Shown here: one piece after another, positions 51,064 through 60,035 of the stretch
How positions within the stretch are numbered: the stretch's first letter is position 1
How the letters are laid out: the number at the start of each line of letters is the position of its first letter
Assembly: GCA_015057555.1 (NCBI GenBank)
Contig: SVEC01000007.1
Span: forward strand, 1-64,000
From: Lachnospiraceae bacterium
GTDB taxonomy: Bacteria; Bacillota; Clostridia; Lachnospirales; Lachnospiraceae
DNA length: 64,000 nt
Reading direction: 5' to 3'
Position numbers and translations under genes: made by a program
The notes under the pieces: model-generated
What the model was told of the DNA's origin: nothing
The model's input: the letters and a program-made list of their open reading frames with translations, nothing else
Databases searched by the model: none

Positions 51064-52698
51064 ATGCCAATTACACAATATTTGGAGAGAAATGCAAGTC
51101 AGTACGCTGATGAGGTATGTCTTGTAGAAATAAATCCTGAAATTCAGGAGAAGAAGAGAGTTACATGGAGAGACTACGAGCTTATCGAGTCTAATCCATA
51201 CTGTGACTACAGAAGAGAAATTACATGGGCTGTATTTGATGAGAAGGCTAATCGTTTCGCAAATCTTCTTATTTCCAGAGGAATTAAGAAGGGAGATAAG
51301 GTTGGTATACTTCTTATGAACTGTCTGGAATGGTTACCAATATATTTCGGTATACTTAAGACAGGAGCTTTAGCAGTACCACTGAATTTCAGATATGATT
51401 CAGAGGAGATTAAGTATTGTCTTAAGCTTGCTGATGTGGATGTCCTTGTATTTGGACCTGAGTTTATCGGTCGTATCGAGGAGATTGCTGACGAGATAGA
51501 GAAGAACAGACTTTTATTCTACGTAGGTGGAAATTGTCCTACCTTTGCAGAGGATTATGATAAATTAACTGCAAACTGTTCAAGTAGAAAGCCTGATATA
51601 GAAATTACTGATGAAGACGATGCAGCTATTTACTTCTCATCAGGTACAACAGGCTTCCCTAAGGCTATATTACATGACCACACATCTCTTATGCATTCAG
51701 CTGCCTGTGAGCAGAATCATCACAAGCAGGGTAGAGATGATGTATTCCTTTGTATACCACCACTTTATCATACAGGTGCTAAGATGCATTGGTTTGGTAG
51801 TCTTTTTGCAGGAAGTAAAGCAGTACTTCTTAAGGGAGTTACTCCTAAGAGCGTATTTGAGACAGTGTCTAATGAAGGCTGTACTATAGTTTGGCTCCTT
51901 GTGCCTTGGGCACAGGATATTCTTCTTGCTATAGAGCGCGGAGATATAAAGGTTGAGGATTATAAATTAGACCAGTGGAGACTTATGCACATAGGTGCAC
52001 AGCCAGTACCACAGAGCCTAATTAAGAAATGGAAAGAAATCTTCCCTAATCACGATTATGATACAAATTACGGACTTTCAGAGTCCATCGGACCAGGTTG
52101 TGTACATCTTGGTACTGAGAATATACATAAGGTTGGTGCTATCGGAGTTCCAGGCTATGGCTGGGAGGTTAAGATAGTAGACGAAAATGGTGTAGAGGTA
52201 CCACAGGGTGAGGTTGGAGAGCTTGCAGTTAAGGGACCTGGCGTTATGAAGTGCTACTATAAGGACAGAAAGGCTACAAACGAGGTTCTTAAGGGCGATT
52301 GGCTTCACACAGGAGATATGGCTATGCTTGATGAGGATGGATTTATCTTCCTTGTTGACCGTAAAAAGGACGTTATCATTTCTGGTGGTGAGAATATTTA
52401 CCCAGTACAGATAGAGAATTTCTTAAGCAAGCACACCGCTATTAAGGATGTGGCTGTTATTGGTATTGCAGATGCACGTCTCGGTGAGATTTCAGCAGCT
52501 ATTATAGAGCTTAAGCCAGGTAAGATTGTTACAGAGGATGAGATTGCTACCTTCTGTAAGGAGCTTCCTAGATATAAGAGACCACGTAAGATTATATTTG
52601 CAGATATTCCACGTAATCCTACCGGTAAAATAGAGAAGCCAAAGCTTCGTCAGATTTACAATAGTGAATCCTTAGTTGCAGCACAGAATAAGTCATAG
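51064..52698 (+). CDS. AMP-dependent acyl-CoA synthetase/ligase (class I adenylate-forming)
   Basis: 544 residues, ANL superfamily. Motifs: AMP-binding YFSSGTTGFPKAI, substrate pocket region PPLYHTGAKMHW, YGLSES, GDWLHTGDMAMLDEDGF, DRKKDVIISGGENIYP and the late lysine motif NPTGKIEKP. The pattern is CaiC/long-chain-like rather than acetate-CoA ligase. Running in reverse or forward, it may interconvert aryl-acetyl-CoA from IorAB with the free acid (inference). It closes the operon iorA-iorB-ligase. Confidence 0.93.
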   Translation: MPITQYLERNASQYADEVCLVEINPEIQEKKRVTWRDYELIESNPYCDYRREITWAVFDEKANRFANLLISRGIKKGDKVGILLMNCLEWLPIYFGILKTGALAVPLNFRYDSEEIKYCLKLADVDVLVFGPEFIGRIEEIADEIEKNRLLFYVGGNCPTFAEDYDKLTANCSSRKPDIEITDEDDAAIYFSSGTTGFPKAILHDHTSLMHSAACEQNHHKQGRDDVFLCIPPLYHTGAKMHWFGSLFAGSKAVLLKGVTPKSVFETVSNEGCTIVWLLVPWAQDILLAIERGDIKVEDYKLDQWRLMHIGAQPVPQSLIKKWKEIFPNHDYDTNYGLSESIGPGCVHLGTENIHKVGAIGVPGYGWEVKIVDENGVEVPQGEVGELAVKGPGVMKCYYKDRKATNEVLKGDWLHTGDMAMLDEDGFIFLVDRKKDVIISGGENIYPVQIENFLSKHTAIKDVAVIGIADARLGEISAAIIELKPGKIVTEDEIATFCKELPRYKRPRKIIFADIPRNPTGKIEKPKLRQIYNSESLVAAQNKS

Positions 52699-52800
52699 AA
52701 TTACATTATTACCATATAATGTCACATTAAAAATTGAATAGATTAATCCACAAATGTTAATCCTTTACAGTATGAAATATACATGTGGAGGAATAGAAAA

Positions 52801-53580
52801 ATGGCACCTAACAAGGTTGTAATTTGTGGAGTAAACACATCAAAGCTTCCTTTACTTACAGAACAAGAAAAGGAAGCTTTGTTTGCACGTATGGATAAGG
52901 GTGACAAAAGCGCGAGAGAAGAGTTTATAAATGGTAATCTAAGATTAGTATTAAGTGTTATACAGCGTTTTGCAAATTCTAATGAGGAAAGCGCTGATGA
53001 TTTATTTCAGGTAGGATGTATTGGTCTTATAAAAGCATTGGATAATTTTGATAGAAGCATGAATGTAAAATTTTCCACCTATGCGGTTCCGATGATAATT
53101 GGAGAATGTAGGAGGTACATGAGAGATAACAATGCTATAAGAGTATCCCGTTCCCTTAGAGATATAGCTTATAAATCAATATATGCAAAGGAGATGCTAA
53201 CAAGAAAGCTAGACAGAGAGCCAAGTATTGAGGAAATATCAAAGGAGATAGATATTCCCAAGGAGGAAATTGTAAATGCCTTAGATGCAATTGCAACCCC
53301 TATGTCATTGTTTGAACCGGTTTATCAGGAGGGGCAGGATACTCTGTATCTTATCGATCAGGTTAGTGATAAAACAAATAAGGAAGAAAGCTGGGTGGAG
53401 AATCTGTCTTTGAGAGATGCTATGAGTAGACTAGATAAGAGAGAGTATAATATTATTAAATTAAGGTTTTTTGAGGGTAAAACTCAAACTGAGGTTGCAG
53501 AGGAAATCTCCATATCTCAGGCTCAGGTCAGCAGATTGGAAAAAAACGCTTTGAAATCTATGAAAAATTATTTAAAATAG
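52801..53580 (+). CDS. sigG: RNA polymerase sporulation sigma factor, sigma-G
   Basis: 259 residues from the ATG behind GTGGAGG; an upstream in-frame ATG overlaps that site. The N-terminus NKVVICGVNTSKLPLL is the SigG hallmark. Region 2 reads REEFINGNLRLVLSVIQRF, DLFQVGCIGLIKALDNFD and FSTYAVPMIIGECRRYMRD, and region 4 reads EYNIIKLRFFEGKTQTEVAEEISISQAQVSRLEK. Sigma-G drives late forespore genes. In most spore formers it follows spoIIGA-sigE, but here its neighbours are the acyl-CoA ligase and a TEAP-repeat protein. Confidence 0.95.
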   Translation: MAPNKVVICGVNTSKLPLLTEQEKEALFARMDKGDKSAREEFINGNLRLVLSVIQRFANSNEESADDLFQVGCIGLIKALDNFDRSMNVKFSTYAVPMIIGECRRYMRDNNAIRVSRSLRDIAYKSIYAKEMLTRKLDREPSIEEISKEIDIPKEEIVNALDAIATPMSLFEPVYQEGQDTLYLIDQVSDKTNKEESWVENLSLRDAMSRLDKREYNIIKLRFFEGKTQTEVAEEISISQAQVSRLEKNALKSMKNYLK

Positions 53581-53582
53581 AT

Positions 53583-53611
53583 TTGAAATTTTTAGATTAC
53601 TATGTTATAAC
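53583..53611 (+). promoter_or_regulatory. Promoter of the TEAP-repeat gene
   Basis: TTGAAA, 17-base spacer, TATAAC, immediately after the sigG stop codon. Confidence 0.6.
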
Positions 53612-53650
53612 TACTATGGTAGAGAAATACTTTAAGGAGAAATGATTGAT

Positions 53651-54172
53651 ATGAACAAGAAAGTGATTTTCATTACATTATATTTGGCATTAGCTTGCTT
53701 TGTAGGTATTGGAACCTATGCTCTTATAGATAATCAGGTACAGAAAAGACAGATTGAGACAACACAGGCAACAACAGAGGCTTATGTGACAGAGGCGGGA
53801 GATCAAGTAGGAATCATTGATTCTATTGATAGCCATGTAGCAAATCAGAAGGATGATGGTACTACAGAGTATATGGCTGATCAGCTTGCACCGGACTTTG
53901 AGTGCTACGATAAGGATGACCCTGATAACCCAGAAGCAGTAGTATGGTATACTCCTACAACTAAGGCTACCACAGAGGAGTCTAAGGATGATAAGACAAC
54001 ATCTACTACACAGGCACCTGAAAATACAAGCACACAGGCTCCGACAGAAGCTCCGACAGAAGCTCCAACAGAGGCTCCAACAGAGGCTCCGACAGAAGCT
54101 CCGACAGAGGCACCTACTGAAGCCCCGGCACCAGCTCCAGAGCAAACGCCAGATGCTCCATCAGGTGAGTAA
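53651..54172 (+). CDS. Exported or membrane-anchored protein with Thr-Glu-Ala-Pro repeats
   Basis: 173 residues using the ATG 11 bases after AGGAG; an ATG 9 bases earlier is only 2 bases from it. It begins with a signal or anchor segment (KKVIFITLYLALACFVGIGTYALI). The next ~95 residues are acidic and unrecognised. The last ~50 residues are a low-complexity run of APTE units (TEAPTEAPTEAP...) ending PAPAPEQTPDAPSGE. The repeats resemble those in the second adaptor of the exporter at 20.6 kb and probably span or bind the cell wall. No LPXTG is present. Confidence 0.75.
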   Translation: MNKKVIFITLYLALACFVGIGTYALIDNQVQKRQIETTQATTEAYVTEAGDQVGIIDSIDSHVANQKDDGTTEYMADQLAPDFECYDKDDPDNPEAVVWYTPTTKATTEESKDDKTTSTTQAPENTSTQAPTEAPTEAPTEAPTEAPTEAPTEAPTEAPAPAPEQTPDAPSGE

Positions 54173-54175
54173 AAT

Positions 54176-54206
54176 AAAAAACACCAGTTTGAACTGGTGT
54201 TTTTTA
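54176..54206. terminator. Bidirectional terminator between the TEAP-repeat gene and argH unit
   Basis: AAAAACACCAGTT-tg-AACTGGTGTTTTTT: a perfect stem flanked by an A-run and a T-run, between convergent genes. Confidence 0.9.
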
Positions 54207-54214
54207 TTTGTTAA

Positions 54215-54463
54215 CTATTTGTGAAAACCTTCCGATTCATCCTCAGCTGGGAGATTGTCGAAGAGTATCTGTCCTATGTTAAGATCTACCGTATCAAGGT
54301 CCTTGAGCATTTGCACCTCTGAGTTCTTTGGATTAATCTCTTCATTAAGCTGTTCAACAATTTCCTTAGAGAGACCAGACATAAGAACTACCTCGTCTAT
54401 GTCGATGTGACCTGTAAGCATCTTTCTTGCTAATTCATATTGTCCCTTAGTTGTATTATTCAT
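54215..54463 (-). CDS. Small hypothetical protein downstream of argH
   Basis: 82 residues with no signal peptide or membrane segment. The first half is helical with an HTH-like look (YELARKMLTGHIDIDEVVLMSGLSKEIVEQL). The second half is acidic and unrecognised. The start is an ATG 7 bases after AAGGTG on the minus strand, 25 bases after argH, so the two are probably co-transcribed. Function unknown. Confidence 0.72.
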   Translation of the reverse strand: MNNTTKGQYELARKMLTGHIDIDEVVLMSGLSKEIVEQLNEEINPKNSEVQMLKDLDTVDLNIGQILFDNLPAEDESEGFHK

Positions 54464-54488
54464 AGTTTTTCACCTTCAAATATTTATA

Positions 54489-55871
54489 TTAGTTTATTTT
54501 TGCAAGGTAAGCTTCGTTGATAGAAATGACCTTTGCCATAGCCTCCTGTCCAGGAGCACCTATTGTGTTACGTTTGCTTATACACTCCTCTAAGCTTATT
54601 GCCTGATAAATATCTTCCTCAAACACTGGACTTATTGTCTTATACTCTTCTAAAGACATATCTAGAAGAGAAATGTTCTTATCTAAGCAGTAGAGTACAA
54701 GCTGACCTACGATACCATGAGCATCTCTAAATGGTACACCATGGTTAACAAGATAGTCTGCAGCATCAGTTGCATTTGTAAAGCCGTTCATAGCACTCTT
54801 TTCCATAACAGAGTTGTTCAGCTTCATAGTAGATATCATACCAGTGAAGAGAGCAAGACATCCCTTTACTGTATCAATGGCATCAAATGTAAGCTCCTTA
54901 TCCTCCTGCATATCCTTATTATATGCAAGTGGAATGCCCTTCATAGTTGTGAGGATAGAAGTAAGGGCTGCATATACACGACCAGTCTTACCACGAACAA
55001 GCTCTGCAATATCAGGATTCTTCTTCTGTGGCATAATTGAGCTACCAGTACTATAAGCATCATCAAGCTCTACAAATTGGTATTCATTTGAATTCCAGAT
55101 AATAATCTCCTCAGAGAATCTTGATAAGTGCATCATAATAGTTGAGAATGCAGAAAGCATCTCTATAACATAGTCTCTGTCAGATACAGAATCCATACTG
55201 TTAAGTGTTGGACCTGCAAAATCAAGTAGAGAAGCAGTAAGCTCTCTATCTAAAGGATATGTAGTACCTGCCAAAGCACCGGAGCCAAGCGGACAGTAGT
55301 TCATTCTGTCATAGATATCACATAATCTGCTGTAATCACGCTTAAACATTTCCATATATGCGCCAACGTGGTGAGCGAAGGTTACTGGCTGAGCCTTCTG
55401 TAGATGTGTAAAGCCTGGCATATAGGTATTAGTGTTGTCCTTCATAAGCTGATGAAGAACCTTCATAAGATTTGCCACAAGTGACTTAACCTCTACAAGC
55501 TCATCTCTGGTATAAAGCTTCATATCAAGAGCTACCTGGTCATTTCGAGAACGTCCAGTGTGAAGCTTTTTGCCCACATCGCCGATTCTATCTATAAGAT
55601 TAGCTTCAACAAAGCTATGAATATCCTCGTAGGTATCAGTAATTTCGAGAGTTCCGTTTTCTACATCCGCTAGAATACCATTTAAACCATCTATAATCTG
55701 ATCTCTCTCAGTATCTGTTAAAATTCCAGCTGCAGCAAGCATAGTAACGTGAGCTATGCTGCCTCTAATATCCTGTCTATAAAACTTCTGATCAAATGAG
55801 ATAGAAGCATTAAAGTTGTATACTAATTTGTCAGTTTCCTTGGTGAATCGTCCACCCCAAAGCTGTGCCAT
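54489..55871 (-). CDS. argH: Argininosuccinate lyase
   Basis: 460 residues, family length. Signatures: [23 protein letters not shown] at the start, [36 protein letters not shown], and the fumarase-superfamily signature [16 protein letters not shown]. It splits argininosuccinate into arginine and fumarate, the last step of arginine synthesis. argG is not in the neighbourhood. The start is an ATG 7 bases after TGAGGT. Confidence 0.97.
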   Translation of the reverse strand: MAQLWGGRFTKETDKLVYNFNASISFDQKFYRQDIRGSIAHVTMLAAAGILTDTERDQIIDGLNGILADVENGTLEITDTYEDIHSFVEANLIDRIGDVGKKLHTGRSRNDQVALDMKLYTRDELVEVKSLVANLMKVLHQLMKDNTNTYMPGFTHLQKAQPVTFAHHVGAYMEMFKRDYSRLCDIYDRMNYCPLGSGALAGTTYPLDRELTASLLDFAGPTLNSMDSVSDRDYVIEMLSAFSTIMMHLSRFSEEIIIWNSNEYQFVELDDAYSTGSSIMPQKKNPDIAELVRGKTGRVYAALTSILTTMKGIPLAYNKDMQEDKELTFDAIDTVKGCLALFTGMISTMKLNNSVMEKSAMNGFTNATDAADYLVNHGVPFRDAHGIVGQLVLYCLDKNISLLDMSLEEYKTISPVFEEDIYQAISLEECISKRNTIGAPGQEAMAKVISINEAYLAKIN

Positions 55872-55919
55872 AATATGTACCTCACATTCTTTTTGTTATG
55901 CGTAATTTCCTAGTAACAC

Positions 55920-55948
55920 ATTTTACAACATATTTCATATTGCTTCAA
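55920..55948 (-). promoter_or_regulatory. Promoter of argH
   Basis: On the minus strand: TTGAAG, 17-base spacer, TAAAAT, about 50 bases before the argH start. I see no clear ARG box. Confidence 0.6.
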
Positions 55949-55969
55949 GGGAAAATATATTAATTTATG

Positions 55970-55999
55970 TTGACAGAAGAAGTATTGTAGAGATAATAT
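55970..55999 (+). promoter_or_regulatory. Promoter of the Fe-S aldo/keto reductase unit
   Basis: TTGACA, 18-base spacer, TAATAT, about 68 bases before the start codon; divergent from the argH promoter. Confidence 0.65.
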
Positions 56000-56066
56000 T
56001 TAATATATTTCTATTGGTAGTTATAAGTAAGGATATCTTTGAATATAGAGCTAAGGAGGATGCTAT

Positions 56067-57197
56067 ATGATTTATAAGGAGTTTCAGGGTAAAAAGTTAT
56101 CTGCACTTGGTATGGGAGCTATGAGATTACCAGTTGTGGATGGGAAGAATGATGTGATTGATGAAACTGCAACTGCAGAGATGTTTGATTATGCTATAGA
56201 GCATGGAATAAATTACTTTGATACTGCTTGGGGATATCATGATGGACAGTCAGAGCTAGTAGTTGGTAAGCTCCTTAAGAAATATCCTAGAGAAAGCTTT
56301 TACATTGCAACAAAATTTCCAGGTTATGATATTGCAAATATGTCAAAGGTTGAAGAAATATTTGAAAAGCAATTAGAAAAGACAGGAATGGAGTATTTTG
56401 ATTTTTATTTGTTCCATAATGTGTGTGAGCTTAATATAGATGGATATTTAGATGAAAAGTATGGAATATTTGAATATCTTATGAAACAGAAGGAAAATGG
56501 AAGAATAAAGCACTTGGGATTTTCTACACATGGTAGCTATAATACAGTAAAGCGTTTCTTAGAGGCGTATGGTGAGCATATGGAATTTTGTCAGGTGCAG
56601 CTTAATTATATTGACTATGAATTCCAGAATGCAAAGACTAAGCTTGAATTACTTGAGGAATATAATATACCAGTTTGGGTTATGGAGCCGGTTAGAGGAG
56701 GAATGCTGGCAAAGCTTGATGATGAGTATGAGGCCAAGCTTAAGACACTTAGACCGGATGAGAAGATTCCTGCGTGGTCATTTAGATACCTTCAGACTTT
56801 GCCAAATATTGTAGTTACCCTTTCTGGAATGTCTAATTTTGAACAGCTTAAAGACAATATTGGCACTTATGAGGAGGATAAGCCTCTTAATGAGGAGGAA
56901 TTTGCTACTTTGATGGGCATTGCAGAGAATATGGTAAATAAGATAGCTTTACCTTGTACATCATGTAAATACTGTACTACACATTGTCCTAAGGGGCTCA
57001 ATATTCCTGAATTGATAGAGATATATAATGAGCATATATTTACAGGTGGTGGCTTCCTTGCACCTTTTGCACTCAAGTCAATGCCAAAGGAAAAATGGCC
57101 TCATGAGTGTATAGGCTGTAAAAAGTGTGAGGCTGTATGCCCACAGCTTATACAGATATCTCATATGATGAAGGATTTTGTTGATAAGATTAGCTAG
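56067..57197 (+). CDS. Aldo/keto reductase with C-terminal 4Fe-4S domain
   Basis: 376 residues. The AKR barrel includes LGMGAMRLPV, the catalytic Asp-Tyr region FDTAWGYHDGQSE, KHLGFSTHGS and a late LSGMSNFEQLKDN. The C-terminus adds two cysteine clusters, CTSCKYCTTHCPKGLNIPE and CIGCKKCEAVCPQLIQI, typical of the ferredoxin-like AKR subgroup found in anaerobes. It probably reduces an aldehyde or quinone-type substrate with electrons from ferredoxin or NAD(P)H. It is followed by an ECF S-component gene 24 bases on. Confidence 0.93.
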   Translation: MIYKEFQGKKLSALGMGAMRLPVVDGKNDVIDETATAEMFDYAIEHGINYFDTAWGYHDGQSELVVGKLLKKYPRESFYIATKFPGYDIANMSKVEEIFEKQLEKTGMEYFDFYLFHNVCELNIDGYLDEKYGIFEYLMKQKENGRIKHLGFSTHGSYNTVKRFLEAYGEHMEFCQVQLNYIDYEFQNAKTKLELLEEYNIPVWVMEPVRGGMLAKLDDEYEAKLKTLRPDEKIPAWSFRYLQTLPNIVVTLSGMSNFEQLKDNIGTYEEDKPLNEEEFATLMGIAENMVNKIALPCTSCKYCTTHCPKGLNIPELIEIYNEHIFTGGGFLAPFALKSMPKEKWPHECIGCKKCEAVCPQLIQISHMMKDFVDKIS

Positions 57198-57221
57198 ATT
57201 ATTATGGAGGGTTGATATATT

Positions 57222-57782
57222 ATGACAAATGTTAGCAGAGCTTCAAAAGACTATGTATTACCGAAATTAAGTATTAAAATGCAGACATTGTCTGCTATTA
57301 TAGCAATTATTTGTGCGGTAGTATTGCCACAGATTATACATACAATAGGTCTTTTATCAGGTTCAAATAGCGCATTAGGAGAGATTCTTCTTCCTATGCA
57401 TTTACCGATAATTGTAGTTGGATTTATTGCAGGACCATATGCAGGTGCTTTGACTGGATTACTTGCACCAGCAATTAGCTTTGGTCTCACAGCTATGCCA
57501 GGACAGCTTATGCTTCCTTTTATAACAATTGAGATGACTTGCTATGGATTAGCTGCTGGATTGATAAGAAATGCTAATTTTAATTCATTAATTAAGGTGC
57601 TTATTGTACAGATAGTGGGAAGAACTGTAAGAGCAGTTGCCATATTGGCAGGATTTTATCTTTTTGCAGGCGTAGTTGCACCGAAGATAATATTAACAAG
57701 TATAGCAGTAGGATTTGTAGGAATATTAATACAGTGGATTGTGGTCCCAAATATTATTAAGAGTATTTCTAAAGTGGAGTAG
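57222..57782 (+). CDS. ECF transporter S-component (substrate-binding membrane subunit)
   Basis: 186 residues with five to six membrane segments. The pattern is that of ECF S-components: LSAIIAIICAVVLPQIIHTIG, GEILLPMHLPIIVVGFIAGPYAGALTGLLAP, then GLAAGLIR and a C-terminal VGILIQWIVVP. These bind vitamins or precursors and use a shared energising module (EcfAA'T) encoded elsewhere. The substrate is not evident; the neighbours (AKR, DUF1893) suggest a redox cofactor or vitamin, but weakly. Confidence 0.88.
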   Translation: MTNVSRASKDYVLPKLSIKMQTLSAIIAIICAVVLPQIIHTIGLLSGSNSALGEILLPMHLPIIVVGFIAGPYAGALTGLLAPAISFGLTAMPGQLMLPFITIEMTCYGLAAGLIRNANFNSLIKVLIVQIVGRTVRAVAILAGFYLFAGVVAPKIILTSIAVGFVGILIQWIVVPNIIKSISKVE

Positions 57783-57785
57783 ATT

Positions 57786-58208
57786 ATGGATTTGTTGGTT
57801 AATAAAGCTAAAGAAATGCTTATACAAGAAAAGTATACCTGTGTAATTATTAATAATAAAAATATTTATACCAGTCGTGACAGAGGTGTTAAGCCTCTGC
57901 TTGACTGGTATGGTACTGTAAATTTAAAGGGGGCATCTGCAGCAGATAAAGTTGTGGGAAAGGCTGCAGCATTTTTATATGTATTACTTAAGGTTAAGGA
58001 AGTATATGCGGGTGTAATCAGCGAACCAGCATATAAAGTGTTATTGGATTATAATATTAATGTAACTTATGATAAGAAAGTAAAAGCAATACAAAATAGA
58101 GATAAAACAGGCTTTTGCCCTATGGAAACAGCGGTGTGGAATATAAATAATCCTAATAATGCTTATAATGCTATTATTGAGACGAGAAAAAAATTGATGA
58201 ATAAGTAG
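57786..58208 (+). CDS. DUF1893 domain protein
   Basis: 140 residues, DUF1893. Characteristic: CVIINNKNIYTSRDRGVKPLLDWY, then GASAADKVVGKAAAFLYVLLKVKEVYAGVISE and DKTGFCPMETAVWN. It is a small cytosolic protein with an invariant-looking Cys in GFCPME. The family occurs beside ECF-type genes in many anaerobes; the function is unknown. It starts 3 bases after the ECF stop codon. Confidence 0.92.
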   Translation: MDLLVNKAKEMLIQEKYTCVIINNKNIYTSRDRGVKPLLDWYGTVNLKGASAADKVVGKAAAFLYVLLKVKEVYAGVISEPAYKVLLDYNINVTYDKKVKAIQNRDKTGFCPMETAVWNINNPNNAYNAIIETRKKLMNK

Positions 58209-58243
58209 TATACTTGAATGCGAGTAACTAAGGAGGATATATT

Positions 58244-58408
58244 ATGTTGGATTTATTAACATTACTTATGGCAGTAACAGGGGATAATAGTAAGCCATTG
58301 CTTGTAGCAATTTGTCTTATAGCATCAGTTGTACTTACTGTAGTTTTACTTGTTACAGGTCGTATGGCAAATAAGCAGGACGATGATATTGAAGACGAAG
58401 AAGAATAG
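58244..58408 (+). CDS. 54-residue single-segment membrane protein
   Basis: A short gene with a near-perfect AAGGAGGATATATT-ATG start, 35 bases after the DUF1893 gene. It has one membrane segment (PLLVAICLIASVVLTVVLLVTG) and an acidic tail, NKQDDDIEDEEE. The length, charge distribution and ribosome site argue for a real protein. The LVTG at the segment end is not an LPXTG motif. It probably belongs to the AKR-ECF-DUF1893 unit. Function unknown. Confidence 0.75.
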   Translation: MLDLLTLLMAVTGDNSKPLLVAICLIASVVLTVVLLVTGRMANKQDDDIEDEEE

Positions 58409-58424
58409 GATAAGGGGATTTAAT

Positions 58425-59501
58425 ATGGAGGAGAAACGTCAAAAAATTCATTGGATTATTCCTATTCTTATTCTTGTGGTGGTAGGAGTTGCTATATTTT
58501 ATGAATGGGATTTAGGTTCAAGGATTAATCCAGAGGTGACAGCAGACGATGTTATAGAATTATCAGAGATTGTAAATTCGCAGATAGATAAGGGTATGGA
58601 TAGGGGAACATTTTACATATCCGGAATTTCTGAGTCAGAGCTAACTAACATTAATGATTATGTGTGTAGTGTAAATGGAATGGTTGACAAGTACGTAATA
58701 CACACAAAAGTAGGTAAAAAGCAAAAGATTACCTTTTACTATGAGATATCTGATAACTTTTATGTTATGGATAAATATTTAAATGGCACAGCTATACCAG
58801 AGGATAGACCACTTGCCTTTAAGCTTTATGACAAGACAGAAGAGATATTAGGGCAAATTATTAAGCCAAGTATGACTGACTATGAGAAGGAATTGGCTAT
58901 ACATGATTATATTGTGGCCAATTGCAAATATGGTCAGAAGGATGAAAGTAAGGAGTACGCATTCCGAGCATATGGCTGCTTGGTTCAAGGAGTAGCTGTG
59001 TGCAATGGCTATGCAGAGGCTATGAGTCTTCTACTTACCTGTGCAGGAGTGGAGAATACTATTATGACAGGCTCCGCTGAGGGAGTACTTCACGCATGGA
59101 ATGCAGTTCTTTTGGATGGAAAGTGGTATCAGGTAGATGCTACCTGGGATGATCCCATACCGGATATGGGAGAATTTGTATCTCATACATTTTTTAATAT
59201 AACAGATGATGAGATGGATGATACCCATGAGTGGAATCCGGATATTTACAATGTATGTGATGGAGAAAAATATAATTATTTTGACTACAACAAAAAGGTA
59301 TATACATACGAAGAGTTAGAGTCAGTTATTACCTTTGAGGCAGCTAGAAATATAACTGGAAGATTTGAATTTGCAGTTACAGATTATGATGAGAGCAAAT
59401 ATACCTATGACTTCCTAAAGAATATTCCAGGAGTATTAAGTGTTAGTCACGTGGTAAATCCTATAGGAGATAGACATATTATAACTATAGAGTTGAATTA
59501 A
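58425..59501 (+). CDS. Transglutaminase-like membrane-anchored protein
   Basis: 358 residues from the ATG behind AAGGGG. An N-terminal anchor (IHWIIPILILVVVGVAIFYEW) is followed by ~130 residues with beta-strand character and then a transglutaminase core: catalytic Cys193 in VCNGYAEAM, His223 in HAWNAVLLDGKWY and Asp238 in QVDATWDD. Extracellular proteins of this group act as proteases, cross-linkers or wall enzymes. The protein is probably exported and membrane-bound. It follows the mini-protein gene by 16 bases. Confidence 0.9.
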   Translation: MEEKRQKIHWIIPILILVVVGVAIFYEWDLGSRINPEVTADDVIELSEIVNSQIDKGMDRGTFYISGISESELTNINDYVCSVNGMVDKYVIHTKVGKKQKITFYYEISDNFYVMDKYLNGTAIPEDRPLAFKLYDKTEEILGQIIKPSMTDYEKELAIHDYIVANCKYGQKDESKEYAFRAYGCLVQGVAVCNGYAEAMSLLLTCAGVENTIMTGSAEGVLHAWNAVLLDGKWYQVDATWDDPIPDMGEFVSHTFFNITDDEMDDTHEWNPDIYNVCDGEKYNYFDYNKKVYTYEELESVITFEAARNITGRFEFAVTDYDESKYTYDFLKNIPGVLSVSHVVNPIGDRHIITIELN

Positions 59502-59513
59502 TAAGGATGAGAT

Positions 59514-59984
59514 ATGAAGAGCTTTGACATAGAGGATATCAAAAATTTTATGAATCAGCTTCTTGTAAGCGAAGCCTATGATGATTTTTATCTGTACGAG
59601 GCTAGAGTTAAGGGCGCCATAGATTATTTTATCGGTGGGAAGCTTAATAAGGACTACTATGATGCAGAGGAGCTTGAAAATTTAGGTGATGCCGAATACA
59701 CCACCTGGAGTAAGGTTAAGCCTATGGTTTATGAGCTTATGAAGGGCAAGAGACGTCCTCTTAATTTTAAAATTATCCTTATGTATAGTAGGGAAAAGGT
59801 TGTGCAGCTTGTGGAGTCCAATAATCTTCCTGTTAAAGCTGATGATGTTGGAGCTTTGTTCTATAATATTCATTTTGATGCAGGACAGTTAAATGTAACT
59901 ACCGGTACATCCCTAAAGGTGTTTACATTAGATAAAAGACTAGAACAGTTGTGGGATGAAACTGTTTCAAAAAACTACATATAG
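59514..59984 (+). CDS. DUF5721 family protein
   Basis: 156 residues, soluble, matching DUF5721 of Lachnospiraceae: MKSFDIEDIKNFMNQLLVSEAYDDFYLYEARVKGAIDYFI, then KPMVYELMKGKRRPLNFKIILMYSR and a final DKRLEQLWDETV. Function unknown. It lies 12 bases after the transglutaminase-like gene, and the CIRCE hairpin with its T-run may terminate this unit. Confidence 0.88.
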   Translation: MKSFDIEDIKNFMNQLLVSEAYDDFYLYEARVKGAIDYFIGGKLNKDYYDAEELENLGDAEYTTWSKVKPMVYELMKGKRRPLNFKIILMYSREKVVQLVESNNLPVKADDVGALFYNIHFDAGQLNVTTGTSLKVFTLDKRLEQLWDETVSKNYI

Positions 59985-60002
59985 TTTAACAAAAGAACTT
60001 TA

Positions 60003-60029
60003 TTAGCACTCTCAACAAGAGAGTGCTAA
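60003..60029. promoter_or_regulatory. CIRCE element (HrcA operator) upstream of htpG
   Basis: TTAGCACTC-N9-GAGTGCTAA, the exact consensus. It lies just upstream of the -35 hexamer of the htpG promoter. The same bases fold as a 12-bp stem (ATTAGCACTCTC with GAGAGTGCTAAT) followed by TTTTTC, so it may also be a terminator for the upstream genes. Confidence 0.93.
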
Positions 60030-60035
60030 TTTTTC

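Noticed and set aside
53690-54145. Cys/Ser/Arg-rich minus-strand ORF opposite the TEAP-repeat gene
   Set aside because: Shadow of the APTE repeat; no start signal.
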